DNA from: an uncultured Algibacter sp.
Lineage (GTDB): Bacteria > Bacteroidota > Bacteroidia > Flavobacteriales > Flavobacteriaceae
Reading direction: 5' to 3'
Length of the DNA stretch: 64,000 nt
Assembly (NCBI RefSeq): GCF_947487575.1
Contig: NZ_CANKXG010000005.1
Location: 62,001 to 126,000, forward strand
The position numbers were made by a program, and so were the translations under genes. Of the stretch, positions 9,264 to 18,735 are shown one piece after another (the stretch's first letter is position 1; every line of letters begins with the position of its first letter). Below the pieces are notes generated by a model. The model saw only the letters and a list, made by a program, of their open reading frames with translations. It was not told where the DNA came from and did not search any database.

Positions 9264-9677
9264 ATGAAAAAGCTAATTATAATTAACGGACCTAACTTGA
9301 ACTTATTAGGGAAAAGAGAACCAAATATATATGGGAGTTTATCCTTTACTGAGTTTTTAGAGGAAGTAAAAGGAAAATACCCAAAAGTTTCAATTGATTA
9401 TTTTCAATCTAATATAGAAGGGGAGTTGATAGATAAATTACATGAGGTTGGTTTTAGTTATGATGGTGTAATTTTAAACGCAGCGGCTTACACGCATACC
9501 TCTGTTGGAATTGGCGATGCTATAAAAGCTATTGAAACTCCAGTTGTAGAGGTTCATATTTCTAATACATTTAATAGGGAAGAGTTTAGACATCAGTCAT
9601 TTATCTCACCAAATGCAAAAGGTGTTATTCTTGGTTTTGGATTACAGAGTTATGAGCTGGCTATTCAGAGTTTTTGA
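9264..9677 (+). CDS. aroQ: 3-dehydroquinate dehydratase, type II
   Basis: 137 aa, close to the usual 140-150. It opens with INGPNLNLLGKREPNIYG (the Arg/Tyr catalytic loop) and has LNAAAYTHTSVGIGDAI, EVHISN with the catalytic His, and FRHQS. It removes water from 3-dehydroquinate in the shikimate pathway, in the cytosol. It ends in TGA, which shows that TGA is a normal stop in this genome. A bidirectional terminator separates it from convergent lpdA. Confidence 0.95.
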   Translation: MKKLIIINGPNLNLLGKREPNIYGSLSFTEFLEEVKGKYPKVSIDYFQSNIEGELIDKLHEVGFSYDGVILNAAAYTHTSVGIGDAIKAIETPVVEVHISNTFNREEFRHQSFISPNAKGVILGFGLQSYELAIQSF

Positions 9678-9734
9678 ATTAGATTTTTAGAAAGTTAGAT
9701 ATGTTAGAAATTTGCTTTAGCAAATTTTAGATTA

Positions 9735-9770
9735 TAAAAAAAGTTCCAGTATAACTGGAACTTTTTTTAT
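9735..9770. terminator. Bidirectional terminator between aroQ and lpdA
   Basis: AAAAAAGTTCCAGT and ACTGGAACTTTTTTT form a symmetric stem with a 4-nt loop, with a T-run on either strand. It serves both convergent genes. Confidence 0.9.
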
Positions 9771-9798
9771 CTAAGAAATCTAATTATTTAAGAAAGTC

Positions 9799-11175
9799 TT
9801 ATAAGTGTATCACCTCATCATAAGCATCAGCTACAGCTTCCATAACCGCTTCACTCATTGTTGGATGGGGGTGTATAGCTTTTAATACTTCATGCCCAGT
9901 AGTTTCAAGTTTTCTTCCTAAAACAGCTTCTGCAATCATATCTGTTACACCAGCACCAATCATGTGGCAACCTAACCATTCGCCATATTTGGCATCAAAA
10001 ATAACTTTTACAAAACCTTCTTTATTACCACCTGCACTAGCTTTACCAGAAGCAGAGAATGGGAATTTTCCAACTTTAATATCTAAGCCTTTATCTTTTG
10101 CTTGTTTTTCAGTTAAACCAACCGATGCAATTTCAGGAGAGCAATATGTGCAACCAGGTATGTTTCCATAATCAATAGCTTCAACATGTTGTCCTGCTAA
10201 CTTCTCAACACATAAAATGCCTTCCGCGGAAGCGACATGAGCTAAAGCCTGGCCAGGAGTAACATCACCAATAGCATAATACCCAGGTAAATTTGTTTGA
10301 TAAAAATCGTTTACAATAATTTTGTCTCTATCAACCACAATACCAACATCTTCTAACCCAATATTTTCAATATTAGATTTTATACCAACGGCACTTAAAA
10401 TAATATCAGCTTCAAGAACTTCTTCGCCTTTACTGGTTTTTACTGTGGCTTTAACACCTTTGCCAGAAGTGTCAACAGAGGTTACTTCTGCAGAAGTCAT
10501 AATATTAATTCCAGACTTCTTAAAAGAACGCTCTAATTGTTTTGAAACATCATCATCTTCAACAGGAACAATTTTTGGTAAATATTCAACAATAGTTACC
10601 TCGGTTCCCATAGAGTTGTAGAAATAAGCAAATTCAACTCCAATAGCTCCAGAGCCAACTACAATCATTTTCTTTGGTTGTTTTTTTAAAGTCATGGCTT
10701 GTCTATAACCAATAACTTTTTTACCATCTTGTGGCAAACTAGGGAGTTCACGAGAACGAGCTCCTGTAGCAATAATAATATTATCAGCGCTATATTCAGT
10801 ACCGTCAACCTCAACCTTTTTACCTGGTTTAATTTTCCCGTAACCTTCTATAACGTCAATCTTATTTTTTTTCATTAAAAACTGAACACCTTTGCTCATG
10901 CCATCTGCAACACCACGACTACGTTTAACAACAGCATCAAAATCATGATCTGCATCTTTTACTTTTAAACCATAATCTTCGGCATGTTTGAGATACTCAA
11001 AAACTTGGGCAGATTTTAATAATGCTTTTGTTGGAATACAACCCCAATTTAAGCATACACCCCCAAGGTTTTCTTTTTCAACAATAGCAGTTTTAAAACC
11101 TAATTGTGATGCTCTAATAGCTGTTACATAACCACCAGGACCGCTCCCAAGAACAATAATATCGTATTTACTCAT
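9799..11175 (-). CDS. lpdA: Dihydrolipoyl dehydrogenase (E3)
   Basis: 458 aa. FAD site GSGPGGYV (10-17), redox disulfide CLNWGC (C41/C46), NAD site VVGSGAIGVEFA, second FAD motif YAIGDV, and C-terminal HPHPTMSEA with the catalytic His-Glu pair. It reoxidises lipoamide in pyruvate, 2-oxoglutarate or branched-chain dehydrogenase complexes. No E1/E2 gene is adjacent, so it may serve several complexes. Single gene between a terminator and the divergent ndh. Confidence 0.96.
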   Translation of the reverse strand: MSKYDIIVLGSGPGGYVTAIRASQLGFKTAIVEKENLGGVCLNWGCIPTKALLKSAQVFEYLKHAEDYGLKVKDADHDFDAVVKRSRGVADGMSKGVQFLMKKNKIDVIEGYGKIKPGKKVEVDGTEYSADNIIIATGARSRELPSLPQDGKKVIGYRQAMTLKKQPKKMIVVGSGAIGVEFAYFYNSMGTEVTIVEYLPKIVPVEDDDVSKQLERSFKKSGINIMTSAEVTSVDTSGKGVKATVKTSKGEEVLEADIILSAVGIKSNIENIGLEDVGIVVDRDKIIVNDFYQTNLPGYYAIGDVTPGQALAHVASAEGILCVEKLAGQHVEAIDYGNIPGCTYCSPEIASVGLTEKQAKDKGLDIKVGKFPFSASGKASAGGNKEGFVKVIFDAKYGEWLGCHMIGAGVTDMIAEAVLGRKLETTGHEVLKAIHPHPTMSEAVMEAVADAYDEVIHL

Positions 11176-11362
11176 TTGTTAAAAGTTTAGAACGCGAATT
11201 TACAAAATCGATTTATAAAAAAGAATTAAGAGCCTTATAAATCGAAAAAAATGTAATGTTCTAAAATATCACTTTTTTTGTTGAATATTTAATTGCTTAG
11301 AAGGCGAGTTTTTAATCATATTTAAAATGGTATTGCTACCTTTGCGATGCAAGTTTTTATTT

Positions 11363-12646
11363 ATGAACATACCTAGGACGAGTTTTCCTCGAATTGTAAT
11401 TATTGGTGGGGGTTTTGCTGGAGTTGCACTAGCAAAAAAATTATCAAAGCAAGAAGTGCAAGTGGTACTTTTAGACAAAAATAATTATCACACCTTTCAG
11501 CCTTTATTATATCAAGTTTCTACTGGAGGATTAGAACCCGATTCTATTGCATACCCAATAAGGAAAATTTTAAAAGACTTTCCAAACTTTTATTTTAGAT
11601 TAGCTAATGTAGAGGAAATAAGTACCAATAAGAATAAAATAAAAACAAATATTGGAAATTTAAAATTTGATTATTTAGTTGTTGCTACAGGCTCTACAAC
11701 CAATTTTTTCGGAAATACAGAAGTAGAAAAGCATGGTATGGCAATGAAAACCATACCACAGTCTTTAAATTTAAGAAGCTTAATACTTGAAAATTTTGAA
11801 GACGCCTTATTAACCTCAGATTTAAATGAGCGCAATGCATTAATGAATTTTGTTATTGTAGGCGGCGGACCAACAGGAGTAGAGCTTGCTGGAGCTTTAG
11901 CAGAAATAAAAAAAGGCATCCTCCCAAAAGATTACCCAGATTTAGATACCCGCTTAGCACAAATTCATATCATACAATCTAGCGATTGTATTTTGAAAGG
12001 GATGAGTGCTAAAGCTTCTAAAAAAGCAGAGGATTTTTTAGAAAAATTAGGTGTTAATGTTTGGAAAAACGTTCGAGTAACCAATTACGATGGTAAAACA
12101 GTTACAACAAATACCGATTTAACTTTTGAAACTGCAACCCTAGTCTGGGCAGCCGGCGTAAAAGGAGCTACTATAAAAGGTTTAGATGCCAATGCATTTA
12201 TAACACATGGTAATAGAATATTAGTAAACGAGTTTAATCAAGTAAAAGGGTTTAAACATGTATTTGCTATTGGAGATATAGCATGTTTAGTAAACGATGA
12301 GTTTCCACAAGGTTTTCCAATGATGGCACAACCAGCCATTCAACAAGGCGACCAATTAGGCGATAATATTTTAAAACTAATTGAAGCAAAACCCATGACA
12401 CCCTTTAGCTATAAAGATAAAGGCGCTATGGCAACAATTGGCAGAAACAAGGCCGTAGTAGATTTAAAAAACTTTAAGTTTCAAGGCATTTTTGCCTGGT
12501 ATGTTTGGATGTTTGTACACTTATTTTTCCTAATAGGGTTCAGAAATCGTATGGTAGTGTTTGTAAATTGGGTTTACAATTATGTGCGGTTCGATAGAGA
12601 AGCACGTTTAATTATTCGTCCGTTTAAAAAGAAGTTAAAAAAGTAA
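11363..12646 (+). CDS. ndh: Type II NADH dehydrogenase (NAD(P)/FAD-dependent oxidoreductase)
   Basis: 427 aa from ATG at 11363, which puts the FAD-binding IVIIGGGFAGVALAKKL at residue 10; the track's extra 12 residues are unlikely. Second dinucleotide site VIVGGGPTGVELAGAL (NADH), FAD motif FAIGDIA, and a C-terminal amphipathic/hydrophobic segment WYVWMFVHLFFLIGFRNR that would anchor it to the inner membrane. It passes electrons from NADH to the quinone pool without proton pumping. Divergent from lpdA. Confidence 0.9.
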   Translation: MNIPRTSFPRIVIIGGGFAGVALAKKLSKQEVQVVLLDKNNYHTFQPLLYQVSTGGLEPDSIAYPIRKILKDFPNFYFRLANVEEISTNKNKIKTNIGNLKFDYLVVATGSTTNFFGNTEVEKHGMAMKTIPQSLNLRSLILENFEDALLTSDLNERNALMNFVIVGGGPTGVELAGALAEIKKGILPKDYPDLDTRLAQIHIIQSSDCILKGMSAKASKKAEDFLEKLGVNVWKNVRVTNYDGKTVTTNTDLTFETATLVWAAGVKGATIKGLDANAFITHGNRILVNEFNQVKGFKHVFAIGDIACLVNDEFPQGFPMMAQPAIQQGDQLGDNILKLIEAKPMTPFSYKDKGAMATIGRNKAVVDLKNFKFQGIFAWYVWMFVHLFFLIGFRNRMVVFVNWVYNYVRFDREARLIIRPFKKKLKK

Positions 12647-12655
12647 TTTTTTTAT

Positions 12656-12803
12656 TTGGGCGAGTTGCTAAAAAAAGCAAACAGGCTTTCAGCAGTCGCT
12701 TTTTTGTGTTGCATAGGTGCAACAACACAAAAAGAGCTTTAACAAATGTCTCAATCCTTCTCGCGGTGCATATTTGCAAATTAATAGTTTTACTTAGCGT
12801 CCC
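12656..12803. repeat. Dispersed intergenic repeat with hairpin, copy 1
   Basis: The block GCAGTCGCTTTTTTGTGTTG...CAACACAAAAAGAGCTTYAACAAA...CTCAATCC...AGCGTCC recurs at 48905-49019. Both copies hold the stem TTTTTGTGTTG / CAACACAAAAA with the loop CATAGGTGCAA. The stem and loop are identical in the two copies while the flanks have drifted, so the hairpin is the conserved part. It lies 10 bp past the ndh stop and could also end that transcript. Confidence 0.85.
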
Positions 12804-12903
12804 TGACTGCTAGTAGGTTAGTAAAATAAAAACCATCAAGAACTTTGTTCTTACACGTAAAGTTTATTATTATAACGAAACATACTGCTAACTGTAACTT
12901 ATT

Positions 12904-13455
12904 TCACAGGTCATCAGTAAAATGACGTTTACCTTTCTCTTGGCTAAATTTATCCTTATTAAACTCCGCAGAATTCCCTTTAGGAATAGATAGTGATTCC
13001 CAGTCTTTTCCTTTTAAAAGTGTCCCCAAAAATACAATTTGCCCAACATGGTATGAGTAATGTGCTAATTGTCTATTTATAGCCTCGGTAACAGTGTGTC
13101 CTCCGTTTCTAATATAAATAGTGCGTTCTAAATCGTCTAATTTTAATGGTCTTATTGCATGGAACAAACAAAACCACCCACTTTCCCAAGCAGCAATTAT
13201 TTCTTCCTTAGAGTTAAAGTCACTAACAAATTCCTCGTCTCTATTTCGCCATTCTTTTTCGCCATCTTCAGTTAAAAAGTTAGTCCATCTGCTTAGCATA
13301 TTGCCTACCATATGTTTAACAAGTATGGAAATACTGTTTAAGTCTTCATTGCTCTGCCAGAGTAGCTCATCAAAACTAAGTTGGTTAAAAGTCTTATCGC
13401 CTAAGCTTTTATAGTATTCAAATTGTTTGATTGTGCTAGATAAATAACTTTCCAT
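12904..13455 (-). CDS. DUF1572 / DinB-like four-helix protein
   Basis: 183 aa, cytosolic, no signal. MESYLSSTIKQFEYYKSLGDKTFNQL at the start, HMVGNMLSRWTNFLTEDGE and a C-terminal HYSYHVGQIV supply the three histidines expected of the metal site in the DinB superfamily. Members bind a divalent metal; some are thiol-dependent transferases or detoxification enzymes, but DUF1572 proteins have no assigned reaction. It lies 15 bp upstream of msrB on the same strand, so the two may be co-transcribed, which hints at a stress link. Confidence 0.82.
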   Translation of the reverse strand: MESYLSSTIKQFEYYKSLGDKTFNQLSFDELLWQSNEDLNSISILVKHMVGNMLSRWTNFLTEDGEKEWRNRDEEFVSDFNSKEEIIAAWESGWFCLFHAIRPLKLDDLERTIYIRNGGHTVTEAINRQLAHYSYHVGQIVFLGTLLKGKDWESLSIPKGNSAEFNKDKFSQEKGKRHFTDDL

Positions 13456-13470
13456 TTAGCAAAACTACTA

Positions 13471-13953
13471 TTATTTATTTGGAATAAATTTTAAAGATAC
13501 CCCATTTATGCAATGACGTTTTTCAGTGGTTGCTTTTGGACCATCATTAAAAACATGACCTAGATGTCCGCCACAAGTAGCGCAATGTTCTTCAGTTCTA
13601 GCATAACCTAAATCATAATCAGTAGAAAAATCAACATTACCCTTTATTTCTCTATCAAAACTTGGCCAACCAGTACCAGAATCAAATTTATGGTCGCTTT
13701 TAAATAAAGGCGTATTACAACCACTACAAACATAAATACCATCTTCATGATTTTTATTTAGAGGACTTGTAAACGGACGTTCAGTTCCTGCTTGTCTTAA
13801 AACATAAAATGCTTTAGTTGTTAACTGTGCTTTCCATTCAGCTTCAGTTTTTGTTACTTGATACCTTTTAGTCTCCTTTTTGGATTTTTTTTGAGCCGCA
13901 GAGTTGCAATTAAAAAATAAAACTAACGTAAAGGCTATTAAAAGTTTGTTCAT
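13471..13953 (-). CDS. msrB: Peptide-methionine (R)-S-oxide reductase, exported
   Basis: 160 aa with an N-terminal hydrophobic stretch ending FFNCNSAAQ, so it is exported and possibly lipid-anchored at Cys16, though the lipobox is weak. The MsrB domain has zinc pairs C76/C79 (CSGC) and C124/C127 (CATC), the GTGWPSF motif and catalytic C148 in RHCING. It reduces methionine-R-sulfoxide in proteins. The exported form suggests repair of envelope proteins. Confidence 0.93.
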   Translation of the reverse strand: MNKLLIAFTLVLFFNCNSAAQKKSKKETKRYQVTKTEAEWKAQLTTKAFYVLRQAGTERPFTSPLNKNHEDGIYVCSGCNTPLFKSDHKFDSGTGWPSFDREIKGNVDFSTDYDLGYARTEEHCATCGGHLGHVFNDGPKATTEKRHCINGVSLKFIPNK

Positions 13954-14126
13954 ATCAAAAAATTTATAAGTTTTAAGTCGGTATTTTTACTATAACATTA
14001 CAAATTAAAAGAGGTGTAATTTGTAACTTGTACAAGATGTGACAAATAAATAATTTAAGTGTCTAATTAGGTATAAAGATGCATTTTTTATGTATTTTTA
14101 ATACTTATAAATTAAACTATTATACT

Positions 14127-14945
14127 ATGAAAACTAAACATACATTTTATTTAATAGCCATGGCCGCAATTGTTGTTGCATGTGCTACGAATCCTTTTAC
14201 AGGAAAGAAAACTATGGCATTGGTGCCAAACTCTCAGTTGTTCCCAACTGCGTTTGCTCAATATAGTCAATTTTTAAACGAAAATAAAGTTGTTACGGGT
14301 ACGAAAGATGCCGAAATGATAACAAGAGTAGGGCAACGCATTGCTGTTGCAGCAGAACGTTGGTTAAATGCAAATGGAAATCATAGCTATTTAAATGATT
14401 ATAAATGGGAGTATAATTTGGTTGATGATCCAACTGTTAATGCTTGGTGTATGCCTGGAGGTAAAATTGTATTTTATACTGGTATTTTACCAATAGCAAA
14501 AAGTGAGGCTGGAGTTGCGGCTATTATGGGGCATGAGGTTGCTCACGCATTAGCAAATCATGGGCAGCAACGTATGAGTGCGGGTATGTTACAACAATTT
14601 GGAGCAGTAGCAGGTAATATTGCTATTAAAGATGAGAAATCTAGAAATGCGTTTAATCAATATTATGGTATAGGATCTCAATTGGGTGTAATGTTACCAT
14701 TTAGCCGAGGACATGAAACAGAGTCCGATCAAATAGGAATTTATTTAATGGCTATTGCTGGTTATAATCCTACTGAAGCGGCAGAGTTATGGAAACGTAT
14801 GAAAGCAAATAGTGGAGGACAGGCACCGCCTGAGTTTATGAGTACGCATCCATCAAACGACACAAGAATTGCAAACCTTACTAAATGGGCACCTAAGGCC
14901 AAAGCTGAAGCTAAAAAGTTTGGTGTTACTACATTTAAGCAATAG
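14127..14945 (+). CDS. M48 family metallopeptidase lipoprotein
   Basis: 272 aa from ATG at 14127. The track's 16 extra residues precede the lipoprotein signal MKTKHTFYLIAMAAIVVACA (lipid Cys at 19). Zinc site HEVAH at 136-140 with the third ligand in ETESDQIG near 203. It resembles the periplasmic BepA/LoiP-type branch of M48, proteases that deal with misassembled outer-membrane proteins. The spacing and size (about 270 aa, no TPR region) fit the short LoiP-like form. Followed by a terminator. Confidence 0.9.
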   Translation: MKTKHTFYLIAMAAIVVACATNPFTGKKTMALVPNSQLFPTAFAQYSQFLNENKVVTGTKDAEMITRVGQRIAVAAERWLNANGNHSYLNDYKWEYNLVDDPTVNAWCMPGGKIVFYTGILPIAKSEAGVAAIMGHEVAHALANHGQQRMSAGMLQQFGAVAGNIAIKDEKSRNAFNQYYGIGSQLGVMLPFSRGHETESDQIGIYLMAIAGYNPTEAAELWKRMKANSGGQAPPEFMSTHPSNDTRIANLTKWAPKAKAEAKKFGVTTFKQ

Positions 14946-14981
14946 TAATTGATACTATAAATAAAAATATTTGTTTACTTT

Positions 14982-15012
14982 AGAAGCTGTTCATAAAAGG
15001 GCAGCTTTTTTA
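14982..15012 (+). terminator. Rho-independent terminator of the M48 gene
   Basis: AAGCTG / CAGCTT stem with a 12-nt loop and six T residues. Its T-run ends two bases before the next start codon, so the following gene's leader overlaps it. Confidence 0.75.
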
Positions 15013-15014
15013 TT

Positions 15015-16403
15015 ATGGCGGTATTAGAAAAAGGAAATAAAAAACTTCTTAATGCTTGGGCTTTTTATGATTGGGCAAACTCAGTGTATACACTTACTAT
15101 AGCGTCATCGATATTTCCCATTTTTTATTCGGCTTTATTTCTTAAAACGACCTCACAAGTTAAAACTGTTTTTGCTTTTGGTATAGAATTTAAAAGTACT
15201 GCTTTAATCACTTTTGTTACGGCTTTTACTTTTTTAGTCGTAGCATTTACATCGCCCATACTTTCAGGTATTGCTGATTATGTAGGAAATAAAAAGAATT
15301 TTTTAAAATTTTTCTGTTATGTAGGTAGTGCAGGATGTATAGGTTTGTACTGGTTTGATATTACTCCAGATAAAATACATTTAAGTTTACTATTCTATTT
15401 TATGGGTTTAATAGGGTATTGGGGAAGTTTAGTGTTTTATAACTCTTATTTACCAGATATTGCTTTTCCTGAACAACAAGATAGTATTAGTGCCAAAGGA
15501 TTCTCAATGGGTTATTTGGGAAGTGTACTTTTACTTGTTTTAAATTTATTAATGGTTATGTTTCCACACTGGTTTGGGTTTGATATTAGTATATCAAATA
15601 CCATATTGGAAAGTGGCTCAGAATCTGAAATTAATGAAGCTTTAAAGACGGCAAAAGACAAGGCTTCTTTTGAAGCCATGAAAATAGCGTTTATAACTGT
15701 AGGTGTTTGGTGGGCGTTATTTAGTCAATACTCATTTTATTATTTACCCAAAGGCGTATCTTCAGGACATAAAGTAACAAAAGCCGTTATTTTTAATGGA
15801 TTAAAAGAATTGCAACAAGTATGGAAACAATTAAAACAAAACCTTAGGCTTAAGCGATATTTATATGCGTTTTTTGTGTTTAGTATGGCAGTACAAACGA
15901 TTATGTTAGTTGCAGTGTATTTTGGTGAAGAAGAGATTTCTTGGGGAGGCGAAAGTGAAAAAACCATGGGACTAATAGTTAGTGTTTTGGTAATTCAATT
16001 AGTAGCTATTTTGGGCGCATTTTTAACATCAAAAGCATCTTCAAAGTTTGGAAATATAAAAACCTTAATAGCTGTTAATTTTATCTGGATGGCATTATGC
16101 TTCTATGCATATATGATGAAAACTCCCATGCAATTTTATATAGCAGCTGGTTTTGTTGGTATGGTGATGGGAGGGGTGCAGTCTTTAGCGCGTTCTACAT
16201 ACTCAAAATTTTTGCCTGAAACAGAAGATACTACCTCGTACTTTAGCTTTTATGATGTAGCTGAAAAAATAGGTATAGTTATCGGGATGGTTATTTTTGC
16301 TTTTATAGATCAAATAACAGGAAGTATGAGAAACGGAATCCTGTTCTTGTTTGTTTTCTTTTTAGCCGGAATTATTTTGTTATTTAGAGTACCTAAGAAA
16401 TAG
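15015..16403 (+). CDS. MFS transporter, UMF1 (Atg22-like) family
   Basis: 462 aa with about 12 hydrophobic segments. It starts NAWAFYDWANSVYTLTIASSIFP, the hallmark opening of the UMF1/Atg22-like group, and has SGIADYVGNKK after TM2 and GGVQSLARSTYSKFLP in the second half. The family is linked to amino-acid or small-solute export, but the substrate here is unknown. The start directly follows the M48 terminator, so it must use a promoter within or ahead of that hairpin, or rely on read-through. Confidence 0.9.
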   Translation: MAVLEKGNKKLLNAWAFYDWANSVYTLTIASSIFPIFYSALFLKTTSQVKTVFAFGIEFKSTALITFVTAFTFLVVAFTSPILSGIADYVGNKKNFLKFFCYVGSAGCIGLYWFDITPDKIHLSLLFYFMGLIGYWGSLVFYNSYLPDIAFPEQQDSISAKGFSMGYLGSVLLLVLNLLMVMFPHWFGFDISISNTILESGSESEINEALKTAKDKASFEAMKIAFITVGVWWALFSQYSFYYLPKGVSSGHKVTKAVIFNGLKELQQVWKQLKQNLRLKRYLYAFFVFSMAVQTIMLVAVYFGEEEISWGGESEKTMGLIVSVLVIQLVAILGAFLTSKASSKFGNIKTLIAVNFIWMALCFYAYMMKTPMQFYIAAGFVGMVMGGVQSLARSTYSKFLPETEDTTSYFSFYDVAEKIGIVIGMVIFAFIDQITGSMRNGILFLFVFFLAGIILLFRVPKK

Positions 16404-16525
16404 AAATAAAGATTGATATCTGCAAACGGTATCATTTTAACGTATATTCCTTTTTTTATATCGATTCTTAGGAATAGTGAAAAAAATAATTATTACGTTT
16501 GTTGTCAATTATTTTTTTACTTTTT

Positions 16526-17359
16526 ATGAATTATAATAAATCTGTTGCCAAGGTTTTAAGCATTCTTTTTTTATTTATTGTTTCATCTTGTAATATAGAG
16601 CCTTATGAAGGTGATATTCCAGAGGAAACCAATGACACGCTTCCTAGTACTTGTGAAGAAGCCTTGCGAATTACAGCGGAAGCTGGAACAGCATTTCTTT
16701 CGGTGTCTGCAACGGATTCAAATTACACGGATTTATGTAGTGCATATAAAAAAGCTTTAGAGGATCAAGTAGCTGTTTGTGGAGATGAAGGTGACGTTTT
16801 TCAATTGCTTATAGACGCTTTAGATTGTGGGACGGAGACCAATCCTGGGAACCCTGCTGATGGTCATGCATTTATGACTGCTACTATAATAGGAGAGCAG
16901 TTCAATGATTTAAAGCCTAATGGTTATAGTATTTTTAAATCTGCTACAAAGATTGTTACCTTTTTTGGAGATGATACCAACTATATAAAGCTTCAAGGAA
17001 ATAGTGATTATAATAGTTTTGTTGCATTAGATGATTCAAAAGAAATAAACTTATACATACCAGAAAAATTTTGGGAGGTAGGAACTTACAATTTGAATAC
17101 TGATAATACAGATACGGATGGTAATCCTACCCCGTTTTTTAATATAATATATGAAACAGGTAGTGAATATCCTCAAGCATATGAAAGAGAAGGAGGAACA
17201 ATTACCATTACTGAATTTAATATAACAACAAGAGTTATAAAAGGAACTTTTGAATTTCCGTTTGTTAGGGTTAGTACAACTACAAGTGAAGAAATTGGTC
17301 CCTTTGAATGTAAAGATGGAACTTTTGATTATTCTTTAGACGACGAGTTTTTTGACTAA
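16526..17359 (+). CDS. Lipoprotein, resembles DUF6252
   Basis: 277 aa from ATG at 16526, which opens MNYNKSVAKVLSILFLFIVSSCN, a lipoprotein signal with the lipid Cys at 22; the track start is nine residues earlier. Residues 25-110 contain six cysteines in a small helical region. The C-terminal half (from GHAFMTATIIGEQ) is a beta-rich domain like those called DUF6252 in Flavobacteriaceae. Surface or periplasmic location is likely; function is unknown. Confidence 0.75.
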   Translation: MNYNKSVAKVLSILFLFIVSSCNIEPYEGDIPEETNDTLPSTCEEALRITAEAGTAFLSVSATDSNYTDLCSAYKKALEDQVAVCGDEGDVFQLLIDALDCGTETNPGNPADGHAFMTATIIGEQFNDLKPNGYSIFKSATKIVTFFGDDTNYIKLQGNSDYNSFVALDDSKEINLYIPEKFWEVGTYNLNTDNTDTDGNPTPFFNIIYETGSEYPQAYEREGGTITITEFNITTRVIKGTFEFPFVRVSTTTSEEIGPFECKDGTFDYSLDDEFFD

Positions 17360-17374
17360 TTCAGATAAATATCA

Positions 17375-17416
17375 AAAAAGAAAGAGGCTGCTTTTTAAAG
17401 CAGCCTCTTTCTTTTA
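17375..17416. terminator. Bidirectional terminator
   Basis: GAAAGAGGCTGCTTT / AAAGCAGCCTCTTTC, a 15-bp perfect stem between two convergent genes, with A and T runs on either side. Confidence 0.93.
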
Positions 17417-17446
17417 CTGTTGGTTTTTGATTGAATTTTTATAAAT

Positions 17447-18172
17447 CTATCGTTGATTAATAGACCCAGACCCTGCAACTTTAGTATCTTTTTTAGGGTT
17501 TCCTTTGTATGTTATATCTCCAGAACCTGCAACTCTAGCTGTTAAAGAATTGTTGCTTACTACTTGAGCATCTCCTGATCCAGCTACGGAAACATCTGTT
17601 TTATTTGCTTGCAAACCAAATCCGTGAAAGTCTCCAGAACCCGCAACTTTGACTTCTAATTTATCGGTATAACCATCTAAAGTTAAATCTCCAGAACCTG
17701 CTATAGCGCCTTTAATAAAATTGGTTTTTACATCAAGCTTTAAATCTCCAGAACCTGCTAATGAAACACTTAATTTCTCAGTTTCGATAGTGTCTCTACT
17801 ATATAAATCTCCAGAGCCAGCAAGAGAAACGGTGTTAACACTTTCAAAAGGAATAGTAATTTTAATAGTGTTATTTTTATAACTCATATTTACACCTTTC
17901 TGGGTTTTAACTATTAAATGGTCTCCTTTAACTTCAGTAATTATATATTCTAAAAGATTAGAGTCTCCTTCTAAAGTTATATTTCCTTCATCTCCTTTTA
18001 CAAGAATAAAGTCCATGGAACCCGCGCATTTAATGCCCTTATAATCGCTAGTTGTTCTAGTTTCGGTAACTACGTTTCCGTTGCCTTTAATCTTTTTCTT
18101 TCCCCAAGATTGAGCGTAAGTAATGGATGCTAACATTAGCGATAGAACTGTAAGTGTAATTGATTTTTTCAT
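17447..18172 (-). CDS. DUF2807 (head GIN / putative auto-transporter adhesin) protein
   Basis: 241 aa from ATG at 18172, which opens the signal peptide MKKSITLTVLSLMLASITYAQ; the track start is 27 residues too early. The mature part is a right-handed beta-helix-like domain with seven or so V/L-AGSGD/S repeats spaced about 19-22 residues apart. Such proteins are exported; their function is not established despite the adhesin name. Third gene of a sigma factor operon, 10 bp after the 18183 gene's stop. Confidence 0.88.
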   Translation of the reverse strand: MKKSITLTVLSLMLASITYAQSWGKKKIKGNGNVVTETRTTSDYKGIKCAGSMDFILVKGDEGNITLEGDSNLLEYIITEVKGDHLIVKTQKGVNMSYKNNTIKITIPFESVNTVSLAGSGDLYSRDTIETEKLSVSLAGSGDLKLDVKTNFIKGAIAGSGDLTLDGYTDKLEVKVAGSGDFHGFGLQANKTDVSVAGSGDAQVVSNNSLTARVAGSGDITYKGNPKKDTKVAGSGSINQR

Positions 18173-18182
18173 GATTTTAAGT

Positions 18183-18725
18183 TTAAATGATTGATATTTG
18201 ATTATTAGTTTTTTTAAGGTTTTTAATCTGATCTTTTGTGTCTTGTAATACATTAATTCTACTTTGGAAATTGAGAATCATAGCATCAAGAATCAATTCA
18301 TCATTTGGTTGTTCTTTTAGTCCCAGAATTAACTGATTGTAATCTTCTTCTAAAATTTGAAGCTGAAATAAAGCATCTACAATTAGTTCTTGGTACTCTG
18401 GCATGTCTTCGCTATTTAGGTTTTCTAACTCTCTAGTTAGTGAAGCCATGAATAGAGTTTCTGTTTTTGCCATTTCTGGAGAGATACTTGCAAGGTCAAT
18501 GGTATTATCTTTTTTAGATGTGAAAATAAAAAGAGAAACTATTAATACTATTGATGCTGCAATGCCGATAAATGGTTTCCAGAAGCTGTTTTTTCTGTTA
18601 CTTGAAATTGATTTTTGTATGTTTAATTTTTGTGCAAAACGTTCCTTATGACCTATGTCAGGACGGTCTGTATCAAAATCATTTTCAAGATTTTTAAATA
18701 AATCGTCTAGTGTGTTTTTACTCAT
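18183..18725 (-). CDS. Membrane protein in sigma-factor operon, possible anti-sigma factor
   Basis: 180 aa. A cytosolic N-terminus of about 45 residues (MSKNTLDDLFKNLENDFDTD) precedes one membrane helix (about 50-68, FIGIAASIVLIVSLFIF) and a helical periplasmic tail. This topology and its place 10 bp after an ECF sigma gene fit an anti-sigma factor, although no zinc motif is visible. It sits between the sigma gene and the DUF2807 gene, all on one strand. Confidence 0.7.
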   Translation of the reverse strand: MSKNTLDDLFKNLENDFDTDRPDIGHKERFAQKLNIQKSISSNRKNSFWKPFIGIAASIVLIVSLFIFTSKKDNTIDLASISPEMAKTETLFMASLTRELENLNSEDMPEYQELIVDALFQLQILEEDYNQLILGLKEQPNDELILDAMILNFQSRINVLQDTKDQIKNLKKTNNQISII

Positions 18726-18735
18726 GATAATTTTA